From the NCBI GenBank assembly GCA_013298325.1, contig JAAFHJ010000079.1:1-13306 (forward strand): 13,306 nucleotides of DNA. The letters run 5' to 3'. Within the stretch, counting starts at the first letter, position 1. Each line of letters opens with the position of its first letter. Both the position numbers and the translations under genes were made by a program. The stretch comes from Myxococcales bacterium (lineage in GTDB: Bacteria; Myxococcota_A; Polyangia; Polyangiales; Polyangiaceae). The notes below the pieces were generated by a model, which did not search any database, was not told where the DNA came from, and saw only the letters and a program-made list of their open reading frames with translations. Shown in pieces: positions 1 through 7,096 of this stretch.

Positions 1-1
1 G

Positions 2-685
2 GTCGGCGTTGGTCGCTATTGCAGCAACAACGGCACTTACGGTTCCGGGGGCTGGCTCTTCGGTCTTCTCGGCTTCAACAACAGCACCTTCGACAGCGAT
101 TGGTGGGAAAAGAAGACCGGTCCGAAGAAGATGTTCAAGCCGGCCGAAAACGGCACCGACTGGATGCAGACGTACAGCTTCGTCGTCACGAACTTTGATG
201 ACAAGAGCGTTCGTCAGGTCGGGATGGCTGGCTACGACTTTACGAAGAACTCCCAAGCGGGCATGCACTTCTACACGGCGCAGGCGGAGATGTTCTTCGA
301 CTGCAAGGAAGCCTGGGACGGCGACGACTGCAATGGCGATGGCGAGGACGACGTCGACCTGGCGCTCTACGCGATGAACTGGCGGACGCGGCTCGTGCGT
401 GTCCGAAGCATGAACATTCTCGGCGTCCTCGGGGACTTCTTCCTCTCAAAGGTCCTTAACGGCGGTGTTTTTGACAGCATCGGCGAGAAGATCTCGAACT
501 CGAAGGCGCTTGAGAACGCCATCGGGGCAGCAGCGAAGGTCGGAGAAAAGGTCGGCCTAAACGCTGACATTCTCGAGAAGATCGTCGGCAGCGGAATCGA
601 CAAGGGTGTCGATTACGTAGAGGGTCAAGCGGAAGACCTCTGGGGTGGTGCAAATGCGCTCCCCGCCACCGAAAACTATCACTGA
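2..685 (+). CDS. TadG-like pilus-assembly/envelope protein, 5'-truncated by window edge
   Basis: The open frame runs in from the left edge, so the true start is outside the window; an in-frame ATG at 131 is probably internal because the upstream 43 codons are open and protein-like. The visible 227 residues include a stretch reading AQAEMFFDC, then an acidic DxNxDG-type loop (bases 326-352), then NWRTRLVRVR. An AQAE segment followed by a W-R-x-R-L motif is, from memory, typical of TadG-like proteins in deltaproteobacterial Tad loci; this is family recognition by eye, not a search result. The C-terminal 80 residues are helical, Gly/Ala/Lys-rich and without a clear domain. It sits 11 bases upstream of the preferred start of a TadE-like gene, which supports a role as a minor pilin-like or envelope component. 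The N-terminal pilin-like helix that would settle the family is not visible. Confidence 0.6.
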   Translation, partial: VGVGRYCSNNGTYGSGGWLFGLLGFNNSTFDSDWWEKKTGPKKMFKPAENGTDWMQTYSFVVTNFDDKSVRQVGMAGYDFTKNSQAGMHFYTAQAEMFFDCKEAWDGDDCNGDGEDDVDLALYAMNWRTRLVRVRSMNILGVLGDFFLSKVLNGGVFDSIGEKISNSKALENAIGAAAKVGEKVGLNADILEKIVGSGIDKGVDYVEGQAEDLWGGANALPATENYH

Positions 686-696
686 GGATGACAACC

Positions 697-1164
697 ATGC
701 GACGACACAATAAGCGTGGCGAGCGAGGGGCGGCGATGGTGGAAGCCGCCATGATCCTCCCGGTCATCTCTCTCTTCTTCGGTCTCAGTATCTGGATGAT
801 GTCTTCTTATTACGAGAAGTTGAACCAGATGCAGACGGCCCGCTACGACGTCGCCTACTACGCCGCTCATTCCTGCGACGAGACTGCCCCCGCCGGCAAT
901 GCAGGTGCCGGCGAGGGGGACGACATGGATGTCGGTGGTGTCGGTGGCGCGAAGGGGAAGGGCGGTCAAGATGTCGCCCCCCCGGGTGAAATGGGGAAGT
1001 CCCTCAACACCAAAACGCGCATTGCCCACGAGACGACCGACAAAGAAGTCAATAAGTTTGGTTACAGTCGCCCCGTCCGCAATTCGTCGCACATGATGTG
1101 CAACGAGAAGCACAATGGCGGCGGCATCTCGTCGATCTTCAGTTTCGCCAAGTCGTTCTTTTAG
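697..1164 (+). CDS. TadE-like pseudopilin
   Basis: This is a small membrane-anchored protein of 155 residues, probably a minor pseudopilin of the Tad pilus. Near the N terminus it has the TadE signature RGAAMVEAAMILPVI (about residues 9-23). This is the short basic leader, Gly and conserved Glu that precede a hydrophobic helix (about 16-37) in this family; a prepilin peptidase would be expected to cut before or within it. After the helix come a Tyr-rich stretch (AYYAAHSC), a Gly/Asp-rich low-complexity segment (about residues 60-95) and a short tail with a second Cys. The start at 697 is preferred over the in-frame ATG at 688: the GAGG at 684-687 lies 9 nt before 697 but directly abuts 688. 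It lies between the TadG-like gene and an exported protein and likely shares their mRNA. The low-complexity insert is unusual for TadE proteins. Confidence 0.75.
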   Translation: MRRHNKRGERGAAMVEAAMILPVISLFFGLSIWMMSSYYEKLNQMQTARYDVAYYAAHSCDETAPAGNAGAGEGDDMDVGGVGGAKGKGGQDVAPPGEMGKSLNTKTRIAHETTDKEVNKFGYSRPVRNSSHMMCNEKHNGGGISSIFSFAKSFF

Positions 1165-1185
1165 GCCGTAGATCGGAGCCGAGTC

Positions 1186-2151
1186 ATGATCCAGCTGGTA
1201 TCTTTCCTCACTTCGCTGCGAAGCAAGAACACCGATCCGCGCAGGGCCGGTCGGATGCGCGTGTCCGCGTATGCCGGCGCGATTGCGCTCGGGCTGGGGA
1301 TGTTTTCGTGGTCGAAGGCAAAAGCGGAAGTTGGGAACCAGGCGGTCGCCTTTGGGCAGGACCTTCTTCCCTTTGTTGAACTCCTCGACCGCCCGCAAAA
1401 GATCACCCTCAATGGGGAACCGATCTACGCCGCCTCGGGGGTTGGGAATCTGCCCCTCAAACAGAGTCTCGACCTCGTTGAGCGCGCGTGCAGTGCGCAG
1501 GACACTGCCGTGTTCAAAGAGGCTTACAAGTCCGCCCCGACCGAGGTCGCCGCTCTCGGCATCCTTCCGAATGGTGTGCTTCGACGCGAGGACGGGACGC
1601 GCGGCGTCGTTGCATGCATCTCGAAGCCGAACGGGAGCGCCACAAACCTCGTCGACACCATGAAGACCTTCCAACAATCCGCCGACCTAGGCGACCTTGG
1701 GAAGCTTCGTTATTCGTACATGACTGCCACGAAGGACGGCAAGACGCGCGCCCTTACGGTCTGGACGGAGGATCATTTCAAGCTCTCCTCCTTCGCCATT
1801 GAAGACGGGAAAGATGCCCCCGGCTCCGACCCGACGCTCGTTCCGCGCCCCGCTGATTCTCAGCGCTACCTCTCCGCGCAGTTTGATGGCACGCCCTACG
1901 GCGTCTGGATCTATTCGACCGCCCGTTCCGCGGAGGATGTTGCTGCGAGCTATGACACCAAGCTTCGTGACGACGGTTGGGTCGGTTTGAAATACGAACG
2001 CGACGGGAATCACGGACGTGGTTTTGAGAAGGACGGCGTTGAGCTCATCCTCAGCACCGGCATCGATAGCGAAACCAAGCGTACCGTCGTTACGATCGCG
2101 GAACTTGGCGCCGACCAGCGCGCCGCCCGCGCTCGTCCTTCGGCCCCCTGA
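1186..2151 (+). CDS. Exported protein of unknown family in the Tad locus
   Basis: The family is not recognised. The 321-residue product has a basic N-terminal stretch, a hydrophobic segment at about residues 26-42, and then AKA-EV, which fits Sec cleavage after residue 47. The mature part is soluble-looking and contains two Cys near the middle. A C-terminal module has the pattern Y-G-V-W-I-Y-S followed by ASYDTKLRDDGW and an Arg-Gly-Phe-x-Lys-Asp-Gly strand. Two starts are plausible. ATG 1186 has GGAG 7 nt upstream. ATG 1255 has AGGG 8 nt upstream and would give a more textbook signal peptide beginning MRVSAYAGAIALG. The gene is the last before a strong terminator, so it probably shares a transcript with the TadE/TadG-like genes. 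A periplasmic role alongside the pilus components is inferred from position only. Confidence 0.65.
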   Translation: MIQLVSFLTSLRSKNTDPRRAGRMRVSAYAGAIALGLGMFSWSKAKAEVGNQAVAFGQDLLPFVELLDRPQKITLNGEPIYAASGVGNLPLKQSLDLVERACSAQDTAVFKEAYKSAPTEVAALGILPNGVLRREDGTRGVVACISKPNGSATNLVDTMKTFQQSADLGDLGKLRYSYMTATKDGKTRALTVWTEDHFKLSSFAIEDGKDAPGSDPTLVPRPADSQRYLSAQFDGTPYGVWIYSTARSAEDVAASYDTKLRDDGWVGLKYERDGNHGRGFEKDGVELILSTGIDSETKRTVVTIAELGADQRAARARPSAP

Positions 2152-2173
2152 GGCGCGCGCCGTCGGCCTCCTA

Positions 2174-2210
2174 GCGTCGGGACTCTGCGAGGGGTCTCGA
2201 CGCGTTTTTT
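2174..2210 (+). terminator. Rho-independent terminator
   Basis: An 11-bp stem pairs 2174-2184 with 2193-2203, including two G-T wobbles, around an 8-nt loop. One base later comes a run of six T (2205-2210). It starts 22 nt after the stop of the exported-protein gene and lies before cpaB, so it should end the upstream TadE/TadG-like transcript and separate it from the cpaB operon. Confidence 0.8.
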
Positions 2211-2256
2211 CGTTCTACGCAGTGCGGCGTCCGACACGCTTGTACTTTCGGTTCTT

Positions 2257-2284
2257 TTCACGCGGTTCCCCCCTGAGATAGAGT
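2257..2284 (+). promoter_or_regulatory. Candidate promoter for the cpaB operon
   Basis: TTCACG (2257-2262, four of six matches to the sigma-70 -35 consensus) is followed 16 nt later by TAGAGT (2279-2284, four of six matches to the -10 consensus). The -10 box ends 9 nt before the cpaB ATG. There is no good Shine-Dalgarno, so the mRNA may be leaderless or nearly so. A terminator just upstream makes a promoter in this 83-nt stretch necessary unless there is read-through. The same TAGA(G/C)T-9-ATG arrangement recurs at 10682. Confidence 0.4.
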
Positions 2285-2293
2285 CCCCCATCC

Positions 2294-3070
2294 ATGAATC
2301 GCCGGGCCCTTGCAATCGCCGCCATCGTCGCCGCTCTCGGAGTGATTCTTCTCGTGCTTTATCAACGTCGTTTCGAGCTCGATGCCTCCGGCGGCGAGCG
2401 CGTGACGGTGCTGGTCGCGGCGAAGAAGATCGACCGAGGCGTCATCCTCACCGACGACATGATCGGGACCCGCAAAGTCCCGATCGCTTGGGTGGAGGAT
2501 CGCGCCATCAAAGAGTCGGAACGTTCGAAAATCCTTGGACTTCCGGCGGCGAATACCGTCCTCGCTCAGCAAACGGTGATGTGGACCGACATGGTCAACG
2601 CTCAAGACGAGCAGGTCAATCTGAGTGACCGCGTCGAGCCGGGCTATCGAGCCGTTACGATCCACGTCGACCGCTCCGATTCCGCGGTGACCCTCATCCG
2701 CCCCGGTGATTATGTCGACGTGTTCGGCACCTTCATCAAGGGGGCGGACGATAAAGGTGAGCGATTCTCAAAGCTTTTGCTCGAGAAGGTGCTTGTGCTC
2801 GCGACCGGCAACGACACCTCGCGAGACCGCGACGAGACGAAGAAGGTCCGCGAAGACATCCTCACGCTGAGCCTCGGCCCGCAGGAGGTCAACATCATGG
2901 CACTCGCGAGCGAGTCGGGACGTCTCACGGTTGCAGTACGTTCGGTGCGTGACCAAACCCGCATCAAGAGCGCGGAAATGGGGCAGAACCAGTTCGAGGG
3001 GATTACCGGCCAGCGCAGTGTTGCCCGCCCGACCTCGACCGTCCCCCAGCTGATTACCGCGCCGCGCTGA
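2294..3070 (+). CDS. cpaB: CpaB/RcpC, Flp pilus assembly protein
   Basis: CpaB is the inner-membrane-anchored periplasmic protein of Tad machines, thought to work with or modify the secretin. The 258-residue length is normal for the family. It has one N-terminal membrane segment (about residues 5-23). A SAF domain follows (about 37-100; VTVLVAAKKIDRGVILTDDMI is its recognisable start). The RcpC/CpaB domain begins around EPGYRAVTIHVD and contains IRPGDYVDVFGTF (about 135-147). The ATG at 2294 puts the membrane helix at the extreme N terminus as expected; no convincing ribosome binding site precedes it, consistent with a leaderless start. It is the first gene of the long Tad operon, and the secretin follows after 48 nt. 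Confidence 0.9.
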   Translation: MNRRALAIAAIVAALGVILLVLYQRRFELDASGGERVTVLVAAKKIDRGVILTDDMIGTRKVPIAWVEDRAIKESERSKILGLPAANTVLAQQTVMWTDMVNAQDEQVNLSDRVEPGYRAVTIHVDRSDSAVTLIRPGDYVDVFGTFIKGADDKGERFSKLLLEKVLVLATGNDTSRDRDETKKVREDILTLSLGPQEVNIMALASESGRLTVAVRSVRDQTRIKSAEMGQNQFEGITGQRSVARPTSTVPQLITAPR

Positions 3071-3118
3071 TCGCGCCGCCACCCACGCTTGTCGCTACGA
3101 CGCCCCTCAAGGACACCT

Positions 3119-4423
3119 ATGAAGCTCCGCCCGCTTGTTCTCTGCGCTGCCCTCGCAACCACCGGCGTGGTTGCCGCGCCGCTTGCTCACGCCCAGCAGC
3201 CGGCCGCCCACAGCACCGACGTCACCCTCTCCGTCGGTGAAACCAAACTCGTCGCCGCAGCGAATGTGAAGAACTACGCGCCGACCGGCGATTGCTTCGA
3301 CGTGAAGCCGACTCCCGACGGAACGCAGTTCATCATCACGGGTCGCCGTCCCGGATCTGGATCGCTCCTCCTCATCAAGAACGACGGCGCTCAGACCACG
3401 TACGACATCAACGTTTCCACTCGCAATATCGCGCAGGTAGAGCGGGAACTCCAGCAGCTCCTCGGCGACTCGCCGGGTGTCCGCCTCCGGCGCGTCGGTG
3501 GCAAGCTGTTTATCGATGGCAGCGTGAGCACCGACAGCGAGGCGAAGCGCATCGACGCAATCGCGAAGCAGTACAAGGACCAGGCCGAGAGCCTTGTGGT
3601 TGTGGCGGGTCCGATGCCCGGCGACCGAAAGGTCCTTGTCCGCCTCGACCTCTTCTTCGTGCGGTACGAGCGCTCTTCAAGCTGGGCGGTCGGTATTGGC
3701 TATCCGACGTCGATCGGTGGCACGTCGAGCGGAGCGACGCAGATCATTCAATCTCAGCTCGACTTCGATTTTATTACCGGAACGATGACCTCCGCACAGG
3801 CCTCCATCGTCGGTCAGCCGCTCCCGCGTCTCGATATCGGCGCCCGAAATGGCTGGGCAAAGGTGCTCAAGCAGTCGACGCTCATCACCGGAAATGGCGT
3901 TGAAGCGACGTTCTTCGACGGCGGAGAACTCAACTTCAAAGTCTCGACGGCCGTCTCCGCGTCTGTGGCGAAAATCGAGTACGGCTCTCACGTAAAGATG
4001 CTGCCGCGTTACGACTCGAGCACGAAAGATATCGAGGTCAAGATCGCCTCGGACGTTTCTGAGCTCGCCCCAAACAATGGTGGGGAACTCCCGGGCCGCA
4101 CGGCGACGCGCCTCGAAACGACCGTCAATCTCAAGCTCGGTCAGGCGCTCGTCCTCTCCGGCTTCAAGACGATGAGTCGGCGAAATGACATCCAAGGTCT
4201 CCCGCTCCTTAGCGAAATTCCGGTCCTCGGCGTCTTCTTCGGAAGCCATAGTAAGCAGGAGTCGGAATCCGAAGGGGCCATCTTCATCATTCCGAGCGTT
4301 GTCGAGACGGTGCCGAAGTCTTCTCTGGAAGTCGTCCGCAATGCGCTAACGACCTACAAGAACTTCTCGGGATCGATGCAGAATCTCGACACGTTCCCGG
4401 TCACGCCCCCTTCGGCGAACTGA
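3119..4423 (+). CDS. cpaC: CpaC/RcpA, Tad outer-membrane secretin
   Basis: This protein forms the outer-membrane pore through which the pilus or substrate passes. The 434-residue product has a classical signal peptide with cleavage expected after AHA (residue 25). A pilus-formation N-terminal domain follows (about 32-100). A BON-like segment comes next (about 104-163, containing VGGKLFIDGSVSTDSEAKRI). The secretin domain covers about 240-395, with the family signature GLPLLSEIPVLGVFFGS at 360-376. The ATG at 3119 is chosen because AAGGA (3109-3113) precedes it by 5 nt and the signal peptide starts there; an upstream in-frame TTG at 3089 would only add ten unlikely residues. The protein is somewhat short but all expected parts are present. 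The TPR lipoprotein encoded at 8908 could serve as its pilotin, which is inference. Confidence 0.93.
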   Translation: MKLRPLVLCAALATTGVVAAPLAHAQQPAAHSTDVTLSVGETKLVAAANVKNYAPTGDCFDVKPTPDGTQFIITGRRPGSGSLLLIKNDGAQTTYDINVSTRNIAQVERELQQLLGDSPGVRLRRVGGKLFIDGSVSTDSEAKRIDAIAKQYKDQAESLVVVAGPMPGDRKVLVRLDLFFVRYERSSSWAVGIGYPTSIGGTSSGATQIIQSQLDFDFITGTMTSAQASIVGQPLPRLDIGARNGWAKVLKQSTLITGNGVEATFFDGGELNFKVSTAVSASVAKIEYGSHVKMLPRYDSSTKDIEVKIASDVSELAPNNGGELPGRTATRLETTVNLKLGQALVLSGFKTMSRRNDIQGLPLLSEIPVLGVFFGSHSKQESESEGAIFIIPSVVETVPKSSLEVVRNALTTYKNFSGSMQNLDTFPVTPPSAN

Positions 4424-4437
4424 ATTTGGCAGTGCGG

Positions 4438-4454
4438 TTCCGGGTTCCCCGGAA
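4438..4454 (+). other. Small perfect hairpin between cpaC and cpaF
   Basis: TTCCGGG and CCCGGAA form a 7-bp perfect stem with a 3-nt loop in the 49-nt gap. No T-run follows, so it is not a standard terminator. It ends 6 nt before the AAAGG ribosome binding site (4461-4465) of the FHA-cpaF gene. It might stabilise the upstream mRNA end or tune translation; function is unproven and chance is possible in GC-rich DNA. Confidence 0.35.
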
Positions 4455-4472
4455 GCGACAAAAGGCGGGCCG

Positions 4473-6230
4473 ATGTTTCTATCCGTGGTCATCCAGTCCG
4501 AAGACGGTCGCCAGCGCACCGAGACGTTCCCCGTGGGGACGCCAATTACGGTTGGCCGCGCACCGACGTCGACGCTCCGCCTCGACAGCGACCTGGTCTC
4601 GCGGGCGCACGTCGTCTTCGACGTCGGACGCCAAGGTTTACGCGTCGAAGATGTGTCCCGAAATGGAACGATAGCGGGCGATTTGCTCCTCCAAAAGCGT
4701 GCGATCGAGGTGCCTTACGGGACCCCAGTCGTCGTCGGCGAGTTTACACTTTATGTGTATCCTGCACAGACGGCCGTCGCCGCGCCGCCCGCCGCGCCGC
4801 CCATGCCGGCGGCTGCTCCCCCGCCCGCTTACGCAGCGCCTCCTCCTCCCGCACCGGCGCCGCCGGTCGCCGCGCCGGCGCCACCGCCTGCACCCGCCGC
4901 TCGACCGGCTGCGGGCGGAGCCCCCGCCGGATTCACGAACGATGCTGAGCGGGAAGCCCGCAAAGCGGAAGTCGCGATGCGCCGCGAGATCCACAAGCAG
5001 CTCCTTGAGCATCTCGACCTTGCGACCATCGACGCCAAGAAGCTCGATGATCCATCCATGCGTCCCAAGGTGCTGACGGCGCTGCGCCGGATCGTTGCGA
5101 CGATGGACGCTCGCATCCCGCGCGAAATCGAGCGCGATGTCCTCATTGGCGAATTGGCGGATGAAGCGCTCGGCCTTGGCCCCCTTGAGCGGTTCCTCGC
5201 CGACCCAAAGTGCAGCGAAATCATGGTCGTCGACCCCGACACCATCTACGTCGAGCACGCCGGAAAGCTCACGCTCTCAAGCGCGCGCTTCACCGACGAC
5301 GAGCGCGTGCGCGCAGTGATCGAGCGGATCGTGACCCCGCTCGGTCGACGCATCGACGAGTCTTCGCCGTTGGTCGACGCGCGACTCAAAGACGGATCCC
5401 GCGTCAATGCCGTGATCAAACCGCTCGCGCTTCGCGGATCGTGCATCACGATTCGAAAGTTCGCGAAAACCCCGCTGAAGATGGACGATTTTATCCGCTT
5501 CGGTTCCATCACCGAGCAGATGGGGCGCTTCTTGACGCGCTCGGTGGTCGCGAAGAAAAATATTGTTATTTCGGGTGGTACGGGCTCCGGGAAGACGACA
5601 CTCCTCAACGTTCTCTCTGGCGCGATTCCTGAAGACGAGCGCGTCGTCACCATTGAGGACGCGGCAGAACTTCAATTGAAGCAGCCCCATGTTGTTTCCC
5701 TCGAAACACGCCCAGCGAATCTTGAAGGGCGCGGCGAGTACACGATTCGCGACCTGGTAAAGAACGCTCTCCGAATGCGGCCCGACCGCATCGTCGTTGG
5801 CGAGTGCCGTGGCGGTGAAGCGCTCGACATGCTCCAGGCGATGAACACGGGCCACGATGGTTCGCTCACAACCACCCACGCCAACTCGCCCCGCGAGGCG
5901 ATCGGCCGCTTGGAAACGCTCGTGCTCATGTCCGGTCTCGATTTGCCGATTCGAGCTATCCGCGACCAGATCGCGTCGAGCGTTCACGTGATTGTTCAAC
6001 AGTCCCGCATGTCCGACGGTACCCGAAAAGTCACCGATATTTCGGAGGTGATCGGTATTGATCCCGATACTCACGAAGTCGAGATTCGCCCGATCTTCAA
6101 ATTCGTTCGAACCGGTACTGGCGAAAAGAATAAGGTCCTCGGTGAGTTTCGCGCGATGGGCTACCTACCTTCCTACCTTAATGATTTCATCATCATGGGC
6201 CTCGTAAAACGCGGGGAAGCATACCTGTGA
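4473..6230 (+). CDS. cpaF: FHA domain-CpaF fusion, Tad secretion ATPase
   Basis: This cytoplasmic hexameric ATPase of the VirB11/T2SSE superfamily drives Tad pilus assembly or secretion. The 585-residue product has three parts. An N-terminal FHA domain (about 1-96) keeps the phosphothreonine-site residues: Gly28-Arg29, Ser43 with His46, and the Ser-Arg-Asn-Gly-Thr turn at 62-66. A Pro/Ala-rich linker covers about 99-153. The CpaF ATPase fills the rest. ATPase motifs are Walker A GGTGSGKT (368-375), an Asp box IEDAAEL, Walker B RIVVGE (Glu444), and a His box TTTHAN (His469), so it should be catalytically active. CpaF proteins are usually around 400-500 residues; the extra length is the FHA and linker. 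The ATG at 4473 has AAAGG 7 nt upstream. The gene overlaps tadB by 4 bases. An FHA domain implies docking to a phosphothreonine partner, known for the fold but inferred here. Confidence 0.93.
   Translation: MFLSVVIQSEDGRQRTETFPVGTPITVGRAPTSTLRLDSDLVSRAHVVFDVGRQGLRVEDVSRNGTIAGDLLLQKRAIEVPYGTPVVVGEFTLYVYPAQTAVAAPPAAPPMPAAAPPPAYAAPPPPAPAPPVAAPAPPPAPAARPAAGGAPAGFTNDAEREARKAEVAMRREIHKQLLEHLDLATIDAKKLDDPSMRPKVLTALRRIVATMDARIPREIERDVLIGELADEALGLGPLERFLADPKCSEIMVVDPDTIYVEHAGKLTLSSARFTDDERVRAVIERIVTPLGRRIDESSPLVDARLKDGSRVNAVIKPLALRGSCITIRKFAKTPLKMDDFIRFGSITEQMGRFLTRSVVAKKNIVISGGTGSGKTTLLNVLSGAIPEDERVVTIEDAAELQLKQPHVVSLETRPANLEGRGEYTIRDLVKNALRMRPDRIVVGECRGGEALDMLQAMNTGHDGSLTTTHANSPREAIGRLETLVLMSGLDLPIRAIRDQIASSVHVIVQQSRMSDGTRKVTDISEVIGIDPDTHEVEIRPIFKFVRTGTGEKNKVLGEFRAMGYLPSYLNDFIIMGLVKRGEAYL
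4767..4931 (+). repeat. Low-complexity Pro/Ala-coding stretch
   Basis: This GC-rich, roughly GCC/CCG-repetitive DNA encodes the flexible Pro/Ala linker (residues 99-153) between the FHA domain and the ATPase in the cpaF fusion. It likely acts as a tether and may vary in length between strains. Confidence 0.7.
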
Positions 6231-7096
6231 CACCGAACGAATTTGGCCTGCCCGCGCTACGGTGGGGCGGTACCGCCCTCGTTACAATCGGGCTCTTTGT
6301 CGGCACGTATATCGCGGCAACCGATACGGGCGGCCCGGTGCTTCGCTGGTACGCGCGCTATGTATCGATGCTCGAGCGGAAGCTCCGTCTTCAATTTATC
6401 TTTGTACCTGGGGAGCGCATCGTCCTCGCCCAGGCCGCCGGGATCTTTCTCGCGCTCGCTGGATCGGCCGCAGCAGGCTTTGAGTACTGGTGGGCGCTTG
6501 TGCTGGTCATCTGCATCGGCCCGATCGCACATATCGAAAACGAGCGCATCAAACGTCTCGAGAAGATTGAAGACCAGCTCGACGGATTTTTGATTGCCCT
6601 CGCGAATGGCATGAAGAGCACGCCAAGTATTGGCGCCGCGCTCAGCTCGGTCGTGACGGTTATCGTCGACCCGATTCGTCAGGAGATCGACCTCGCGCTC
6701 AAGGAAATGAAGGTCGGCTCGACGCTTGATCAATCCCTTATCCACATGGCGTCGCGCATCGGAAGTCGTTCGGTCGACTCAGGATTGAGCGCGATTCTCA
6801 TCGGCCGCCAGGTCGGTGGTAACCTTCCCCGCGTCCTCGAAACCACTGCGAACTCTCTACGAGAGATGCGTCGTTTGGACGGGGTCATCCGAACGAAGAC
6901 TGCCGAAGGAAAGATGCAGCTATGGGTTGTCGGCGCGCTCCCGATCGTTATTGCGGTCGGCATGAGTGTTTGGCAGCCCGGCTATCTTGCCCCGATGACC
7001 GCGTCGTTTGTTGGCTATACGCTCCTCTTCGTCGCCGCAGTGGCGTGGGTCAGCGCAATCGTCATTGCCCGCAAAGTCCTCACGATTGATATCTGA
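6227..7096 (+). CDS. tadB: TadB, inner-membrane platform protein
   Basis: This is a polytopic inner-membrane platform protein of the GspF/TadB family, expected to pair with TadC and sit on the CpaF motor. The 289-residue product has predicted membrane segments at about 11-31, 66-84, 86-104, 231-249 and 257-281. A cytoplasmic T2SSF-type helical domain lies between them (about 115-228), with the family-typical DQLDGFLIALANGMKSTPSIGAAL. The GTG start at 6227 overlaps the cpaF stop as GTGA, so translation is probably coupled. The tadC start overlaps its stop by one base (TGATG). Length and layout are normal. Confidence 0.9.
   Translation: MTPNEFGLPALRWGGTALVTIGLFVGTYIAATDTGGPVLRWYARYVSMLERKLRLQFIFVPGERIVLAQAAGIFLALAGSAAAGFEYWWALVLVICIGPIAHIENERIKRLEKIEDQLDGFLIALANGMKSTPSIGAALSSVVTVIVDPIRQEIDLALKEMKVGSTLDQSLIHMASRIGSRSVDSGLSAILIGRQVGGNLPRVLETTANSLREMRRLDGVIRTKTAEGKMQLWVVGALPIVIAVGMSVWQPGYLAPMTASFVGYTLLFVAAVAWVSAIVIARKVLTIDI

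Noticed and set aside
679..1677. Long minus-strand open frame (332 codons) opposite the TadE-like and exported-protein genes
   Set aside because: It is antisense to two better-supported genes; its translation is Arg/His/Asp-rich without domain motifs, typical of a GC-rich shadow frame.
2226..2239. GG-N10-GC spacing that could be a sigma-54 promoter before cpaB
   Set aside because: The flanking TGGCAC and TTGC elements are not matched, and this spacing is common by chance in GC-rich DNA.
3089..3118. Upstream TTG start for cpaC
   Set aside because: It adds ten residues before the signal peptide; ATG 3119 has a proper AAGGA site 5 nt upstream.
5277..6074. Minus-strand open frame opposite the cpaF catalytic region
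   Set aside because: It is complementary to conserved ATPase motifs, so codon constraint on the plus strand explains it.
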